Source of the DNA: Candidatus Mycolicibacterium alkanivorans
GTDB lineage: Bacteria > Actinomycetota > Actinomycetes > Mycobacteriales > Mycobacteriaceae
Length of the DNA stretch: 64,000 nt
Assembly (NCBI RefSeq): GCF_022760805.1
Contig: NZ_JAIVFL010000001.1
Coordinates: 620,001-684,000, forward strand
Direction of reading: 5' to 3'
Below are positions 1 to 9,186 of the stretch, piece after piece. A program made the translations under genes and the position numbers. The notes below the pieces were generated by a model. That model saw only the letters and a program-made list of their open reading frames with translations, ran no database searches and was not told the origin of the DNA. How positions within the stretch are numbered: position 1 is the stretch's first letter; every line of letters starts with the position of its first letter.

Positions 1-1153
1 GTGCGCGCTTGCCGGGGCGGGTGATGCACGGAATGTTCCGCGCCCCACGCACACTCAACGGCGAGTCCTGCGGCACACGGCAATACAGGTCACCGGCGGG
101 CCGCTCCGGCGCGTCCTCCACGGACGAGGGCCGCTGCTGCTGAGCCGGCAGGAAGCCGGTGGTGCACGGGGGCGGCTGGTTGAGGCTGAGGTTGAAGCTC
201 ATGTATGCGCCGCGGTAGGGCACCATGGTGTTCCGGTTGGCCAGGTTGACCGCCTGCGCGACGGCGGTCGCCTGCGGTGCCAGCACCAGCAGCTGCTCGA
301 GACTCGGCTGGTAGGTGAGGGCCACCTGGGCAACGCTGGCCATGTTGGCCGCGATGACGGGAACGGTGGGCCGCGCCCGGTCGAGGAGCGATCGCGCCTG
401 GTCGACGGCCGGGGCACCCTGGTGCAGGAGGTCCCGGAGGGCGGGGGCGCTGCTCTGCAGCTGGCCGCTGATGGTCGCCAGGTGGGCGGCCCACGCCCCG
501 ACCGCATCGGCGGAGTCGGCCTGCGCATCCAGGACCGGTTTGGACTGATCGATCAGCGTCAGCAGCGGACCCAGGTTCTTACGCGCACCGGCCGCCAGCT
601 CACCACCGCCGGTGATCAACCGCGACAGGTCCGGACCCAGGCCGCCGAATGCGGTGTAGGACTCGTCGATCATCGTCTTGAGGTCGTCGTGCGGAATGGT
701 GTTCAGTCCGGCGGTCAGGGAATCGAGCACCGCGTCGAAGTCGGGGGGCACCGTGGTGCGGTCGGCCGGGATCACGTCGCCGTTGTGCAGCGGCGCTGAA
801 TCGCGGCGCGGCAGCAGGGCGATGTACTGCTCGCCGACGGCTGATTGACTGTGCACCCGCGCGTCGAGATCCGAGGGAACGGCGATGCTGGATTTCAGCG
901 ACAGAATCGCCGCAACTCCAGTGGCGGTCAGCTTCACCTCCTTGATGCGGCCCACCTCCGTCCCACGGAAGGTGACGTTGCCGCCGGGGTAGACGCCCGC
1001 GGTTCGGGGCAGTTCCACCGTCACCTGATAACGCCCGATGCCGAACATCGCCGGCAGTCTGATGTATCCGAAACTCATCGCCGCCACACCGATCAGTGTG
1101 ATCACGGCAAATACGGCCAGCTGGATCCGCATGCGCATGCTCAGGGGCGGCAT
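1..1153 (-). CDS. MceF, MCE-family lipid transport protein (3' end cut by window edge)
   Basis: This is the last visible gene of a yrbEAB-mceABCDEF operon. The ATG lies 1 bp past the mceE stop, so the two are probably translationally coupled. The first 30 residues hold one hydrophobic anchor (around IQLAVFAVITLIGVAAMSFG), followed by the MCE domain with the typical pattern VYPGGNVTFRGTEVGRI. At least 384 codons are open; the true C-terminus is off the left edge. By family knowledge, MceF forms part of the periplasmic substrate tunnel of a mycobacterial lipid or sterol importer with MceA-E and the YrbE permease pair. The substrate of this particular operon cannot be read from the sequence. Confidence 0.85.
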   Translation of the reverse strand, partial: MPPLSMRMRIQLAVFAVITLIGVAAMSFGYIRLPAMFGIGRYQVTVELPRTAGVYPGGNVTFRGTEVGRIKEVKLTATGVAAILSLKSSIAVPSDLDARVHSQSAVGEQYIALLPRRDSAPLHNGDVIPADRTTVPPDFDAVLDSLTAGLNTIPHDDLKTMIDESYTAFGGLGPDLSRLITGGGELAAGARKNLGPLLTLIDQSKPVLDAQADSADAVGAWAAHLATISGQLQSSAPALRDLLHQGAPAVDQARSLLDRARPTVPVIAANMASVAQVALTYQPSLEQLLVLAPQATAVAQAVNLANRNTMVPYRGAYMSFNLSLNQPPPCTTGFLPAQQQRPSSVEDAPERPAGDLYCRVPQDSPLSVRGARNIPCITRPGKRA

Positions 1154-1154
1154 A

Positions 1155-2285
1155 TCAGCGTCCTTGGTCCCGATGATACGGCGCCACAAGGGGATTGCCG
1201 CTGGTGTACGGGCTGGGGAGCTGCCCGATGGTGCGCCCCCACTGCAGCTCCAATTCGGTCAGGTTGCCCTCCCAGCGGGTCCCGGTGAGAAAGGACGCGT
1301 CGAGTCGGCTCAAGGTGAGGTCGATGACAGCGGTCAGGTTCGCGAAATCGCCGCGCTGCCAGATCCCGACGTTGTCGGTGGGAAACGGGTAGGTGGCGAA
1401 CAACCCCAGCGCTCGGGTCAGGGCGGGACCGGCGTTGGCCACCGACTCCAGCACGGGCCCGAGATCGGTGAGTTCCTGCACCAGGCCGTCTTTGGTCTGT
1501 TTGGTGGACTCGGCCACCAGGGCACCGAGCTTCCCGAGCTGGTCGAGGGCGTCCACCAGCGTCTGCCGCTGGTCGCTGATCACCTTCAGCGCACCGGGGA
1601 TGGTCGTCAGCGCCTTGTCCACCGCCGGCTTCTGGTCGGCGAACCTGCCGGCCAGCGAGTTCAGGCTCTCGGCGGTGGCGATGATGTCGGCCGACTGGTC
1701 ACTGACGTAGCGGGTGAAGGTGTCGAGCTGTTCGATCAGGCTGCGCAGGTCCTGCTCGCGTCCGGCCAGTGCCGTGCTCAACGACGCGGTGATGTCCTGG
1801 ACCTGGCCGACCCCGCCGCCGTTGAGCAGCATGGTCAATGCCGCGAGCACCTGCTCGCTGGACGGGTAAAATCCGGCCGACGACAGTGGAATCACCGCGC
1901 CGTCCTTCAGCTTTCCCTGCGGTGGCACACCGGACGGCGGTGCCAGCTCGACGTGCAGCGAACCGAGCAGACCGCTCTGGCCGACCGTCGCGGTGGCGTT
2001 GGCCGGTAGGTCGACGCCACCGTTGATGCTCATTGTGAGCAGCGCATGCCAGCCCTGCCGCTCGATCTTGGTGACGGTGCCGACCGTGACGTCGTCAACC
2101 TGAACCCGGGAGTTCGGCTCGATGGTGCGCACGTCGGGCAGTTGCGCCTGGACCGTGTACGAGCCCGGGCCGCGCCCCGCCGTTCCCGGTAGCGGCAAGG
2201 AGTTCAGGCCGTGCCAGCCGCAGCCGGCGGCCACCGCTGCGGTCAACAGGGCCAGGGCGGCGCGGTTCAGCAGTGCCGTCATCAT
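1155..2285 (-). CDS. MceE, lipoprotein subunit of the Mce importer
   Basis: 376 aa. The N-terminus is a lipoprotein signal: hydrophobic ALALLTAAVAAGC with a lipobox Cys near residue 22, the standard mark of MceE (LprK-type) subunits. An MCE domain follows (YTVQAQLPDVRTIEPNSRVQVDD), then a long helical region. The first ATG overlaps the mceD stop in an ATGA arrangement; a second ATG follows immediately and would work equally well. It is expected to be anchored in the outer leaflet of the inner membrane and to contribute to the Mce tunnel. Confidence 0.87.
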   Translation of the reverse strand: MMTALLNRAALALLTAAVAAGCGWHGLNSLPLPGTAGRGPGSYTVQAQLPDVRTIEPNSRVQVDDVTVGTVTKIERQGWHALLTMSINGGVDLPANATATVGQSGLLGSLHVELAPPSGVPPQGKLKDGAVIPLSSAGFYPSSEQVLAALTMLLNGGGVGQVQDITASLSTALAGREQDLRSLIEQLDTFTRYVSDQSADIIATAESLNSLAGRFADQKPAVDKALTTIPGALKVISDQRQTLVDALDQLGKLGALVAESTKQTKDGLVQELTDLGPVLESVANAGPALTRALGLFATYPFPTDNVGIWQRGDFANLTAVIDLTLSRLDASFLTGTRWEGNLTELELQWGRTIGQLPSPYTSGNPLVAPYHRDQGR

Positions 2286-3577
2286 CAGCCCCCCTGCCCG
2301 GGCATCATCATGCCGGTCAGGCCGGCGGCCGGGTCGGTGCGTTGCACCTCGGCGGGCAGCGGTGAATCACTCGCCGGCGCAGCCTGATTCGGCGCCGGCG
2401 GCGGGACGTAGTCCGGCCGCATCCAGTCCTCGCTGTAGGTCACCTCGTTCGGCCGGGCGGCCACACCGACGATGAGGTTCTCAGCCAGCGGCGGGAAGTT
2501 GTACTGGCGGTTCTTCACGATGGGCGCCAGGTACTGGGCGCACAGCTTGGCCGACTGTTCGGCACCGAGCCGGGATGCCGCCTGGATCGCCCCGCACAGG
2601 AAGGTGATCGGATCGGCAAAGTTGTTGAAGGCGTAGGCACCGCCCAGGGTGCCCTGGGCGGGCTGGTAGATGTTCATCAGGTTCTGCAACTCGTTCGGCG
2701 CGATGTGCAGGGTCTGCTTGATGTCGTCGAGGTTCGCTGTCAGCACGGTGGAGACCGACGCGAGCTTGTCCGCCGTGCTGCCCAGCGACTCGCGGTTGTC
2801 GGCGACGAAGGTGCGCACCTCGCCGACGACGGCGGCGAGGGCGGTAACCGTATCGCCGATCTCGTTGGGTTCGTCGGTCAGCAGCCCGGTTGCGGTGGCG
2901 AGGTTGCCGTTGAGTTGCCGCATCAGATCGCCGCTGTCCTGCAGGGCCGACACCAGGACCGACAGGTTCTTCATCGTGCCGAAAAGGTCCTCGCTGTGGT
3001 CGCCGAGCACCGAAACCGCCTGCGACAGTTTGACGATGGTGGCGCGGATGTTCGCGCCCTGACCGCGCAGCGCGTCGGCGGTGGTGTGCACGACGGATCC
3101 CAGCGTGCTGAGCCCGCCCGGTTCGTCCGGCTGCAGCAGACGGGTGAGCCGTTCGAGTTGCTGACGCAGATCGTCCCACTCGACGGGCACCGCGGTGCGG
3201 TCCTCGGGAATGACTGCACCCGAGCGCATCTCGGGACCACTGGTGTAGGCGGGGGTGAGCTGGATGATGCGTGCGCTCACGATGGCGGGGGAGAGGATCA
3301 CCGCCTTCGCGTCGGCGGGCACCTGGTATTTCCCGTCGTACCAGAAGGTGATCTTGACGCGTGTGGTCTGCGGTTCGATTCGCTCGATCTTGCCGACCGG
3401 CACGCCGAGGATGCGGACTTCGTCGCCGACGAAGATGCCGTTGCTGTTGGCGAAGTAGGCCACCACGGTGCGCCGGCCGGCCGTGCCGGCCGAGTGCAGC
3501 AGAACCGCGGCCGCGGCCACGATCATCAGGGTGAGGACGGCGGCTGCGCCGATGCGGATGTTGGCGCGCTGAGTCAT
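2285..3577 (-). CDS. MceD, MCE-family lipid transport protein
   Basis: 430 aa. One N-terminal membrane anchor (residues about 8-28), then an MCE domain beginning VVAYFANSNGIFVGDEVR and containing VGKIERI. A long alpha-helical part rich in leucine and Asp follows, then a Pro/Ala-rich tail. It starts inside the last codons of mceC (3574-3577) and its stop overlaps the mceE start, so the operon is tightly coupled. Expected to be a structural subunit of the hexameric Mce substrate channel. Confidence 0.87.
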   Translation of the reverse strand: MTQRANIRIGAAAVLTLMIVAAAAVLLHSAGTAGRRTVVAYFANSNGIFVGDEVRILGVPVGKIERIEPQTTRVKITFWYDGKYQVPADAKAVILSPAIVSARIIQLTPAYTSGPEMRSGAVIPEDRTAVPVEWDDLRQQLERLTRLLQPDEPGGLSTLGSVVHTTADALRGQGANIRATIVKLSQAVSVLGDHSEDLFGTMKNLSVLVSALQDSGDLMRQLNGNLATATGLLTDEPNEIGDTVTALAAVVGEVRTFVADNRESLGSTADKLASVSTVLTANLDDIKQTLHIAPNELQNLMNIYQPAQGTLGGAYAFNNFADPITFLCGAIQAASRLGAEQSAKLCAQYLAPIVKNRQYNFPPLAENLIVGVAARPNEVTYSEDWMRPDYVPPPAPNQAAPASDSPLPAEVQRTDPAAGLTGMMMPGQGG

Positions 3578-4854
3578 TGGGCCGCTCCGGAAGGAGGTGG
3601 CGCGGGCACCAGGACCGGTGACGGCGTCGGGGCGGGTGACGGATCGGCGGGTGGGCCCGGCGGCGGTCCGCCCGGCGGCGGGGCCGGCAGCGGCTCACGG
3701 TAGGGATAGCGGCGATCGCCGGGGGTGCCGGTGATCGCGTCGGGCAGGTTCAGCCTCGGGTCACCGCCTTGACCGGTGCGGGGGTACGGCAACGGCAGCG
3801 GTGGGGTAGCCGGCTGGCCGGTCTGCGGATCGGTCAACTGTGAGGGTGCCAGCACGTTGGGGTCCAGACCGAGGTCGGAGAACGCGGCGTCGACGAACGG
3901 CTGGATGAACTGCCCGGGCAGCAGGTTGGCGATGTAGAACTTGAAGAACGGTCCCGCCGACATCGACTCACCCGAGGACATCATGTACTGGTTGAACCCC
4001 TTGATAGCCTGGGCAATCCGCTCCTTGCGGTGATCGACGATCGTCAGCAGCTGGTCGAGCTTGTCAAGCGCGGGCTGTAGCGTCTGCCTGTTCTCGACGA
4101 TCAGGTCCCTGATCTGGCGGCTCATCGTCGTGATGTTCCCGGAGATCTCGTCGAGCGCCCGGCTCTGGGTCGTGAGCTCGGTAAGCAGCGTGTTGCTGTC
4201 GGTCAGCATGGTGACGATGGCGTCACTGCGGTCGGCCAGCACCGACGTAACCTTGTTGGCGTCGGTGAGAAGCTTACGCAACTCGCTGTCGCGCTCGTCG
4301 ACCGTCTGGGAGAAGCGGGCTACCCCCTGCAGCGCCACCTTGAGAACCGGTGGGGTGTCGGCGAATTCGTCGGCCAGCACTTTCCACGAGTCCGACAGCC
4401 GGTCGATGTCGAGGCCGCTGATGGTTGTGGTCAGGCCGCCAAGGGCATCGGGCAGCTGGTAGGGCGAGGTGGTCCGATCGAGCGGGATCGGCCCGGACTG
4501 TCTGCCGTCGCCCAGCGGTGTGATTTCGAGGATCTTGGCACCCAGAATGCTCTTGGTCTTGATGGCTACCTCGGTGCGGTCACCCAGCCGGATGTTCTTG
4601 TCGACTTCGAAGGTGACCAGTACCCGCGGGCCGTCAAGGTCGATGCTGCGCACCTTGCCGGCCTTGAAGCCCGACACCTGCACGGGTGCCCCGGACAACA
4701 GGCCGCCGGCCTCGGCGAAGTAGGCCGAGTACTCCCGGCTCGAGTTGATGAACGGCAGCTTCCCGTAGTTGAGCGCGCCGAGGACCACGCCCAAAGTGAT
4801 TGCGGCCCCGAGCAGTCCCATAACGATCTGATTGCGGTCGGCGAAGGTCGTCAT
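3574..4854 (-). CDS. MceC, MCE-family lipid transport protein
   Basis: 426 aa from the ATG giving MTTFADRNQIVMGLL. The frame stays open 30 codons upstream, but that stretch overlaps mceB and shows no coding character, so the ATG overlapping the mceB stop (ATGA) is preferred. Membrane anchor at residues about 9-28; MCE domain with YFAEAGGLLSGAPVQVSGF. The C-terminal 70 residues are very Pro-rich (PAPPPGGPPPGPPADPSP), as is common in MceC proteins and probably extended in the periplasm. Confidence 0.86.
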   Translation of the reverse strand: MTTFADRNQIVMGLLGAAITLGVVLGALNYGKLPFINSSREYSAYFAEAGGLLSGAPVQVSGFKAGKVRSIDLDGPRVLVTFEVDKNIRLGDRTEVAIKTKSILGAKILEITPLGDGRQSGPIPLDRTTSPYQLPDALGGLTTTISGLDIDRLSDSWKVLADEFADTPPVLKVALQGVARFSQTVDERDSELRKLLTDANKVTSVLADRSDAIVTMLTDSNTLLTELTTQSRALDEISGNITTMSRQIRDLIVENRQTLQPALDKLDQLLTIVDHRKERIAQAIKGFNQYMMSSGESMSAGPFFKFYIANLLPGQFIQPFVDAAFSDLGLDPNVLAPSQLTDPQTGQPATPPLPLPYPRTGQGGDPRLNLPDAITGTPGDRRYPYREPLPAPPPGGPPPGPPADPSPAPTPSPVLVPAPPPSGAAQ

Positions 4855-5879
4855 CGCGGAGTGCACCTCCCGGTGTCCTGCCCGGCGACCTTGACGTAGA
4901 CCGGTTGGCCCCCTTTGCCGTTCAGCTTCAGGATCAGGTCGCACAGGTAGAAGCTGAAGAAGTCTCCGTAGAGGCCCTGGCGGTTGAGCATCCGGTAGCT
5001 GTCGGGCAGTGTGTCGAGGAAGCGATCAAAGTAGGCCCGGTCGGACAGCACAGAATCAGCGGTGCGGTCCGCCTCGTGGACCACCTTCACCAGAGGTGCC
5101 CGGCCGCGGACGAGTAGGTCGCCGATCTGTGCTGCTGCCTCGTTGGCGAACACGACGCCGTTGCGCAGGTCCTGCTTTCGGTCGGCGACGGTGGCCAGTG
5201 CGGTGGACAGCGAGTCGATGGCTCCGGCGAACTGTGAGCTCTGATCGCCCAGAGATCCCACCGCGGTCTTGAGGTTGGTGATGACCTGCCCGATCAGCTG
5301 GTCGCGGTCGGCGAGGGTGTTGGTCACGGCTGCGGTCTGGGCCAGAAACGCTGCGATGGTGGGGCTCTCGCCTTGCAGTGCGGTGACGAGCTGCTCGGAC
5401 AGTGCGTTGACCTGCTGGGGATCCAGCGCGTGGAACAGCGGCCGGAATCCGCCGAGCAGCGCGTCGAGGTCCAGCGCGGGAGCGGTGCGGGACAACGGGA
5501 TGGTGGCACCGGGGCGGAGCTGCCGGGTTGCGCCCACCCCTTCCTCCAGCGCGAGGTAGCGCTCACCGATGAGGTTGCGGTAACGGACGACCGCTCGGCT
5601 GCCCTCGGTCAGCACCACCGAGCCGTCGGTGCCGAACTCGACCAGAGCGACCCCGTCGTCGCGGATCCTGATGTTCTTGACCTTGCCCACCTCAACTCCG
5701 GCGATGCGGACGAAGTTGCCGTCCTCCAGACCTGAGACGGTGTGAAACTCGGCGGTGTAGGTGTTTTCGGTCTCGAACCGCAATTGGGCGAAGATCGCCA
5801 GCATCGCCACCAGACCCAGCGCACACACGACCAGGAACACGGCGGCGCGCACGATCGCGCCCGGCAGGTTTTCTTTCAT
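4851..5879 (-). CDS. MceB, MCE-family lipid transport protein
   Basis: 342 aa from ATG at 5879 (MKENLPGAIVRAAVFL). The frame is open further upstream but that part is translated from mceA sequence. N-terminal anchor residues about 8-30; MCE domain with YTAEFHTVSGLEDGNFVR and VGKVKNI. The end has CDLILKLNGKGG and a final Cys. The stop overlaps the mceC start. The start is about 120 bp after the stop of the annotated mceA frame, but only 10 bp after the stop of the alternative frame described under mceA. Confidence 0.86.
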   Translation of the reverse strand: MKENLPGAIVRAAVFLVVCALGLVAMLAIFAQLRFETENTYTAEFHTVSGLEDGNFVRIAGVEVGKVKNIRIRDDGVALVEFGTDGSVVLTEGSRAVVRYRNLIGERYLALEEGVGATRQLRPGATIPLSRTAPALDLDALLGGFRPLFHALDPQQVNALSEQLVTALQGESPTIAAFLAQTAAVTNTLADRDQLIGQVITNLKTAVGSLGDQSSQFAGAIDSLSTALATVADRKQDLRNGVVFANEAAAQIGDLLVRGRAPLVKVVHEADRTADSVLSDRAYFDRFLDTLPDSYRMLNRQGLYGDFFSFYLCDLILKLNGKGGQPVYVKVAGQDTGRCTPR

Positions 5880-5998
5880 GGGCGCCACATCATGGTGACG
5901 GCGTCGCCGCATCGGGCAGCGGTGGGGTCGGGGTCGGTTGCAGCTGGGCGGGTGCGGGTACCACGAAGGGTTCCGAGCCGGGCGGTGGCGGTCCGGGC

Positions 5999-7339
5999 TC
6001 ACGGGGGCGCCCGGTGGGGAGCCGGCGGCAAGCCCGGCCATAGCGGAGTTCCATCCGGGGCGTAGAGCTGCGCGCCGTAGGGCGGCGCGCCTGGGTAGGG
6101 AATCGGCCCCGGTGCCGGGCCACCTGGGTTGCGGACGCTGGGCGGTTCGGGGATCGCCCGGGTGACCGGAAGGTAGTCGGCGTAGCCGGGGAACCCGATG
6201 CCGGGATTCGGCCGGATGTCGAGGCCCGTTCCCCAGCCGGTGTTGGTGATCAGCTGGCGCACAGGCCAATTGGCGGCGACATCGGGCAGCGAGCCGCAGC
6301 CCGGTGCGCCGCCGGGACCGCCCTTGGCCCCGATGACCGGCAGGTTCTGCGGGTAGCGATAGGGGTCTGGCCCGAACAGCAGCGTGCTGTCGAGAATTAT
6401 CGACTTGTGGTTGGCGCCTCCGGTGGCGTCGAGGTAGCCGGTGTCCAGCGCTGTCTTGGCGCCGACCAGTGTGCAGGTGAAGGTGGGGTTGTACTTGAAG
6501 AGCAGCCGCGAGGTGGACTCGAAGAGTGTGACGGCCCGGGTCAGATCGGGCTGGCTCGATCCGATCAGATCGATGCCGCCGTGGGCAAGCCCGACCACGC
6601 CGGTGAGTAACGAATCGAGCGTGGCCGCGTTGTCAGTGATGGTCGCGCTGGTGGTTCCGGCCCCGTCGAGGGCTTTCAGGATGTCCGGGGCGGCGGCCCT
6701 GTAGGTGTCGGTGATCCGCCTCACCGCATGCTGGTCGGCCTCGATGGTTCCGGCGCGGGCGTTGATCTGCTTGAGCACCTCGTTGGTGTCGGTGATGGTC
6801 TGCCCGATGGTCTCGCCGTGTCCCCGCAGGCCCTGCGCCAGAGCGGACAGCGTGGCCTGAAGTTTCGCCGGGTCGACCTGTTTGAGGATGTCGGCGACGT
6901 TGCGGAACATGGTGTTGATCTCGGTGCTGACGTTGTCGGAGGTGATCACCGATCCGGCGGTGAGCCGTTGCGGGCTGGGGTCACTCGGATAGACGAGCTC
7001 GACGAACTTGGCGCTGAACAGCGTGCCGGCGCGGATACGCGCCCCGACATTCGCCGGAATGAATCGCATTTGGTCCGGCTCGATTTCGAGCCGGAGGTCC
7101 ACCTGGTTCTGGTTGGCTGAGACCCGTCCGACGCGGCCGATCTGCACGCCGCGCAGCTTGACCTTTGCACCGCGATCCATCACCAGCCCCGCCCGGTCAG
7201 CCGTCAGCGTCACCGGCACGTAGGAGCGCAGCGAGCCGGAGAACAGCGTCGTGGTCGCCACGATGGTGCCGATGACGGCGGCCAGGAAGATCAGTGTCCA
7301 CCAAGCCGGGTGGAGTCCTTCCGAGCGCGGATCTGACAT
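5999..7339 (-). CDS. MceA, first MCE subunit; probable frameshift near the 3' end
   Basis: 446 aa in this frame, from ATG at 7339 (MSDPRSEGLHPAW), 4 bp after the yrbEB stop. Anchor at residues about 12-32; MCE domain with YVPVTLTADRAGLVMD and VQIGRVGRV. The frame ends abruptly in GLPPAPHRAPP. A different minus-strand frame then carries a Pro-rich tail, REPGPPPPGSEPFVVPAPAQ, up to a stop at 5890-5892, only 10 bp before mceB. That tail looks like the usual MceA C-terminus, so I suspect a one- or two-base indel around 6000-6035, in G/C runs, either real or from sequencing. Confidence 0.8.
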   Translation of the reverse strand: MSDPRSEGLHPAWWTLIFLAAVIGTIVATTTLFSGSLRSYVPVTLTADRAGLVMDRGAKVKLRGVQIGRVGRVSANQNQVDLRLEIEPDQMRFIPANVGARIRAGTLFSAKFVELVYPSDPSPQRLTAGSVITSDNVSTEINTMFRNVADILKQVDPAKLQATLSALAQGLRGHGETIGQTITDTNEVLKQINARAGTIEADQHAVRRITDTYRAAAPDILKALDGAGTTSATITDNAATLDSLLTGVVGLAHGGIDLIGSSQPDLTRAVTLFESTSRLLFKYNPTFTCTLVGAKTALDTGYLDATGGANHKSIILDSTLLFGPDPYRYPQNLPVIGAKGGPGGAPGCGSLPDVAANWPVRQLITNTGWGTGLDIRPNPGIGFPGYADYLPVTRAIPEPPSVRNPGGPAPGPIPYPGAPPYGAQLYAPDGTPLWPGLPPAPHRAPP

Positions 7340-7343
7340 GTCG

Positions 7344-8198
7344 CTACCCGGAGAGGTGGAAGTTGCCGGACTGGCCGTAGATGGACATCGCGACCACCAA
7401 GAGCAGCAACACCAGGACGACCAACGATGCGCGCACCGAACGTCCCACCGCCACACCGACGCCGGACGGACCGCCCGTGGCGGTGTAGCCGTAATAGGTG
7501 TGTATCAGCATGACGGCGACGCCCATCAAGACGACGGTGAAGAACGACCACAGCAGATCGCTGGAATTGAGGAAGGTGTTGAAGTAGTGGTCGTAGACGC
7601 CGGTGGACTGGTGATAGAAGCCTGTGGTGCCGAACCGTGCAGCGAGGAAGGCACACACCATCGCCACGCAGTACAGCGGGATCACCACCACCACACCGGC
7701 GATCACGCGGGTGGACACCAGGTAGGCGACCGAACGGACGGCCATCACCTCCAGCGCGTCGATCTCGTCGTTGATGCGCATCGCCCCCAACTGCGCGGTG
7801 GCACCGGCGCCGATGGTTGCCGCCAGGCCGATCCCGGCCACTGCGGGGGAGATGATGCGGACGTTGACGTAGGCGGAGATGAAGCCGGTCATGGCCTCCA
7901 CCCCGATGCCCGAAAGTTCGTTGTAGCCCTGCACAGCGATGACCGCTCCCGTGGTGAGCGTCATGAATCCGACGATGGCCACTGTGCCGCCGATGAGCGC
8001 CAGTGCGCCCGTGCCCAAACTCATCTGGGCGATCAGGCGCAGGATCTCGGTGCGGTAGCGGACCACCGCTATCCCCATCTCGCGCACGGATCTGGCATTG
8101 AACTTGATCTGCGTGCCGATCCGGTTCCAGCCGTCGACCATTCCTTTCACGACGGTGGGCGGTGCCGAATGCCGTTGTCCGGCAGCCTTACCGGTCAT
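7344..8198 (-). CDS. YrbEB, MlaE-type permease of the Mce importer
   Basis: 284 aa multi-pass membrane protein of the YrbE/MlaE (PF02405) family. Recognisable stretches are GATAQLGAMRINDEIDALEV, the conserved cytoplasmic helix thought to meet the ATPase, and several hydrophobic segments (TGALALIGGTVAIVGFM, VIAGVVVVIPLYCVAMV, LVVLVLLLLVVAMSIYG). It starts inside the yrbEA stop (ATGA). With YrbEA it should form the permease; the ATPase (MceG/Mkl in mycobacteria) is not encoded in this window. Confidence 0.9.
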   Translation of the reverse strand: MTGKAAGQRHSAPPTVVKGMVDGWNRIGTQIKFNARSVREMGIAVVRYRTEILRLIAQMSLGTGALALIGGTVAIVGFMTLTTGAVIAVQGYNELSGIGVEAMTGFISAYVNVRIISPAVAGIGLAATIGAGATAQLGAMRINDEIDALEVMAVRSVAYLVSTRVIAGVVVVIPLYCVAMVCAFLAARFGTTGFYHQSTGVYDHYFNTFLNSSDLLWSFFTVVLMGVAVMLIHTYYGYTATGGPSGVGVAVGRSVRASLVVLVLLLLVVAMSIYGQSGNFHLSG

Positions 8199-8962
8199 CT
8201 AACGCTCGTGTAGTAGACGGCCGTCGCAACGACATTGATGACGAACAGCGCGATGAACGAGTACACGACGGTCTCGTTGACGGCGTTGCCGACACCCTGC
8301 GGACCCTTGCGCACCGCCATGCCCTTGTAGCAGGCGATCAAGGCGGCGGAGACACCGAACAGTGCGCCCTTGACGAGACCCAGGATGACGTTGGGCAACC
8401 CGGTGAACAGGGTGAGACCGGCAGCGAAGGCGCCCGGGGTGACGTGCTGGACGAAGACGGCGAAGGCGAAGGATCCTGCCAGCCCGACGAACGTCACCAG
8501 CGAGACCAGCGACATGGCGACGACGGTGGCAGCCAGCACGCGGGGGACCACGAGGCGATGGACAGGGTCGACGCCCATCGCCCGCAGCGCGGCGAGTTCG
8601 TCGCGGATGGTGCGAGAACCGAGGTCGGCGCACATCGCGGTGGCTCCGGTCCCGGCGACGACGAGGACCGTGACGATCGGCCCGATCTCGGTGACCGACG
8701 CGTTGGCGGCGCCGGTGCCGGAGAAGTCGGCCGCACCGAATTCGTGCAGCAAGACGTTAAGGGTGAACACGACCAGGACGGTGAACGGGATCGCCAGCAG
8801 CAGCGTCGGCAGGATCGCCACCCGGGCCACGAACCAGATCTGCAGGAAGAACTCCCGCCAGGCCAGCGGCTTGGTGAACATCGCGACCAGAGTGTCCATG
8901 GCCAGTGAGTAGAAGCCGCCGACGGACCGCACAGGTTTGAGGACGTCGTCCACCGACACCAT
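8195..8962 (-). CDS. YrbEA, MlaE-type permease of the Mce importer
   Basis: 255 aa from ATG at 8962 (MVSVDDVLKPVRSVGGF). The longer in-frame extension to 9079 covers the hairpin region and is not used; the ATG is preceded by an AGGGGGG ribosome site. YrbE/MlaE family: the helix GSRTIRDELAALRAMGVDPV is the counterpart of the segment in YrbEB. First gene of the mce operon; it lies downstream of tRNA-Ala on the same strand, separated by two hairpins. Confidence 0.9.
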   Translation of the reverse strand: MVSVDDVLKPVRSVGGFYSLAMDTLVAMFTKPLAWREFFLQIWFVARVAILPTLLLAIPFTVLVVFTLNVLLHEFGAADFSGTGAANASVTEIGPIVTVLVVAGTGATAMCADLGSRTIRDELAALRAMGVDPVHRLVVPRVLAATVVAMSLVSLVTFVGLAGSFAFAVFVQHVTPGAFAAGLTLFTGLPNVILGLVKGALFGVSAALIACYKGMAVRKGPQGVGNAVNETVVYSFIALFVINVVATAVYYTSVR

Positions 8963-9049
8963 TGGCGGCCCCCCTGCCCGATAGTTGACGGCGACAACAC
9001 CGTCCCGCGCTAGCGTATGCAGCAACGGCCGATACGGGAGGGTACTTGG

Positions 9050-9104
9050 CCACTTCGTGACCGGCGGAACGCCGTTCACGAAGTGGATTGCGGCGGAACG
9101 CCGC
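9050..9104 (-). terminator. Two consecutive hairpins downstream of tRNA-Ala
   Basis: Hairpin 1 (9090-9104): GCGGCG, loop GAA, CGCCGC. Hairpin 2 (9050-9086): an 11-bp perfect outer stem, 9050-9060 with 9076-9086, enclosing an inner 5-bp stem with a GAA loop. They lie directly after tRNA-Ala on its strand and before yrbEA. No U-tract is seen, which is usual for mycobacterial terminators. The likely role is to end transcription of the tRNA unit and insulate the mce operon. Confidence 0.65.
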
Positions 9105-9110
9105 TACTTG

Positions 9111-9183
9111 TGGAGCCTAGGAGAATCGAACTCCTGACATCTGCCTTGCAAAGGCAGCGCTCTACCAACTGAGCTAAGGCCCC
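9111..9183 (-). tRNA. tRNA-Ala (anticodon TGC)
   Basis: 73-nt cloverleaf on the minus strand. The acceptor GGGGCCT pairs with AGGCTCC (one G-T pair), with discriminator A and no encoded CCA. D-arm TTAGCTCAGTTGGTAGAGC; anticodon loop with TGC in the stem CTGCC/GGCAG; T-arm GGAGTTCGAATCTCC. It matches the alaT gene downstream of gyrA in mycobacteria. Confidence 0.97.
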
Positions 9184-9186
9184 GGG

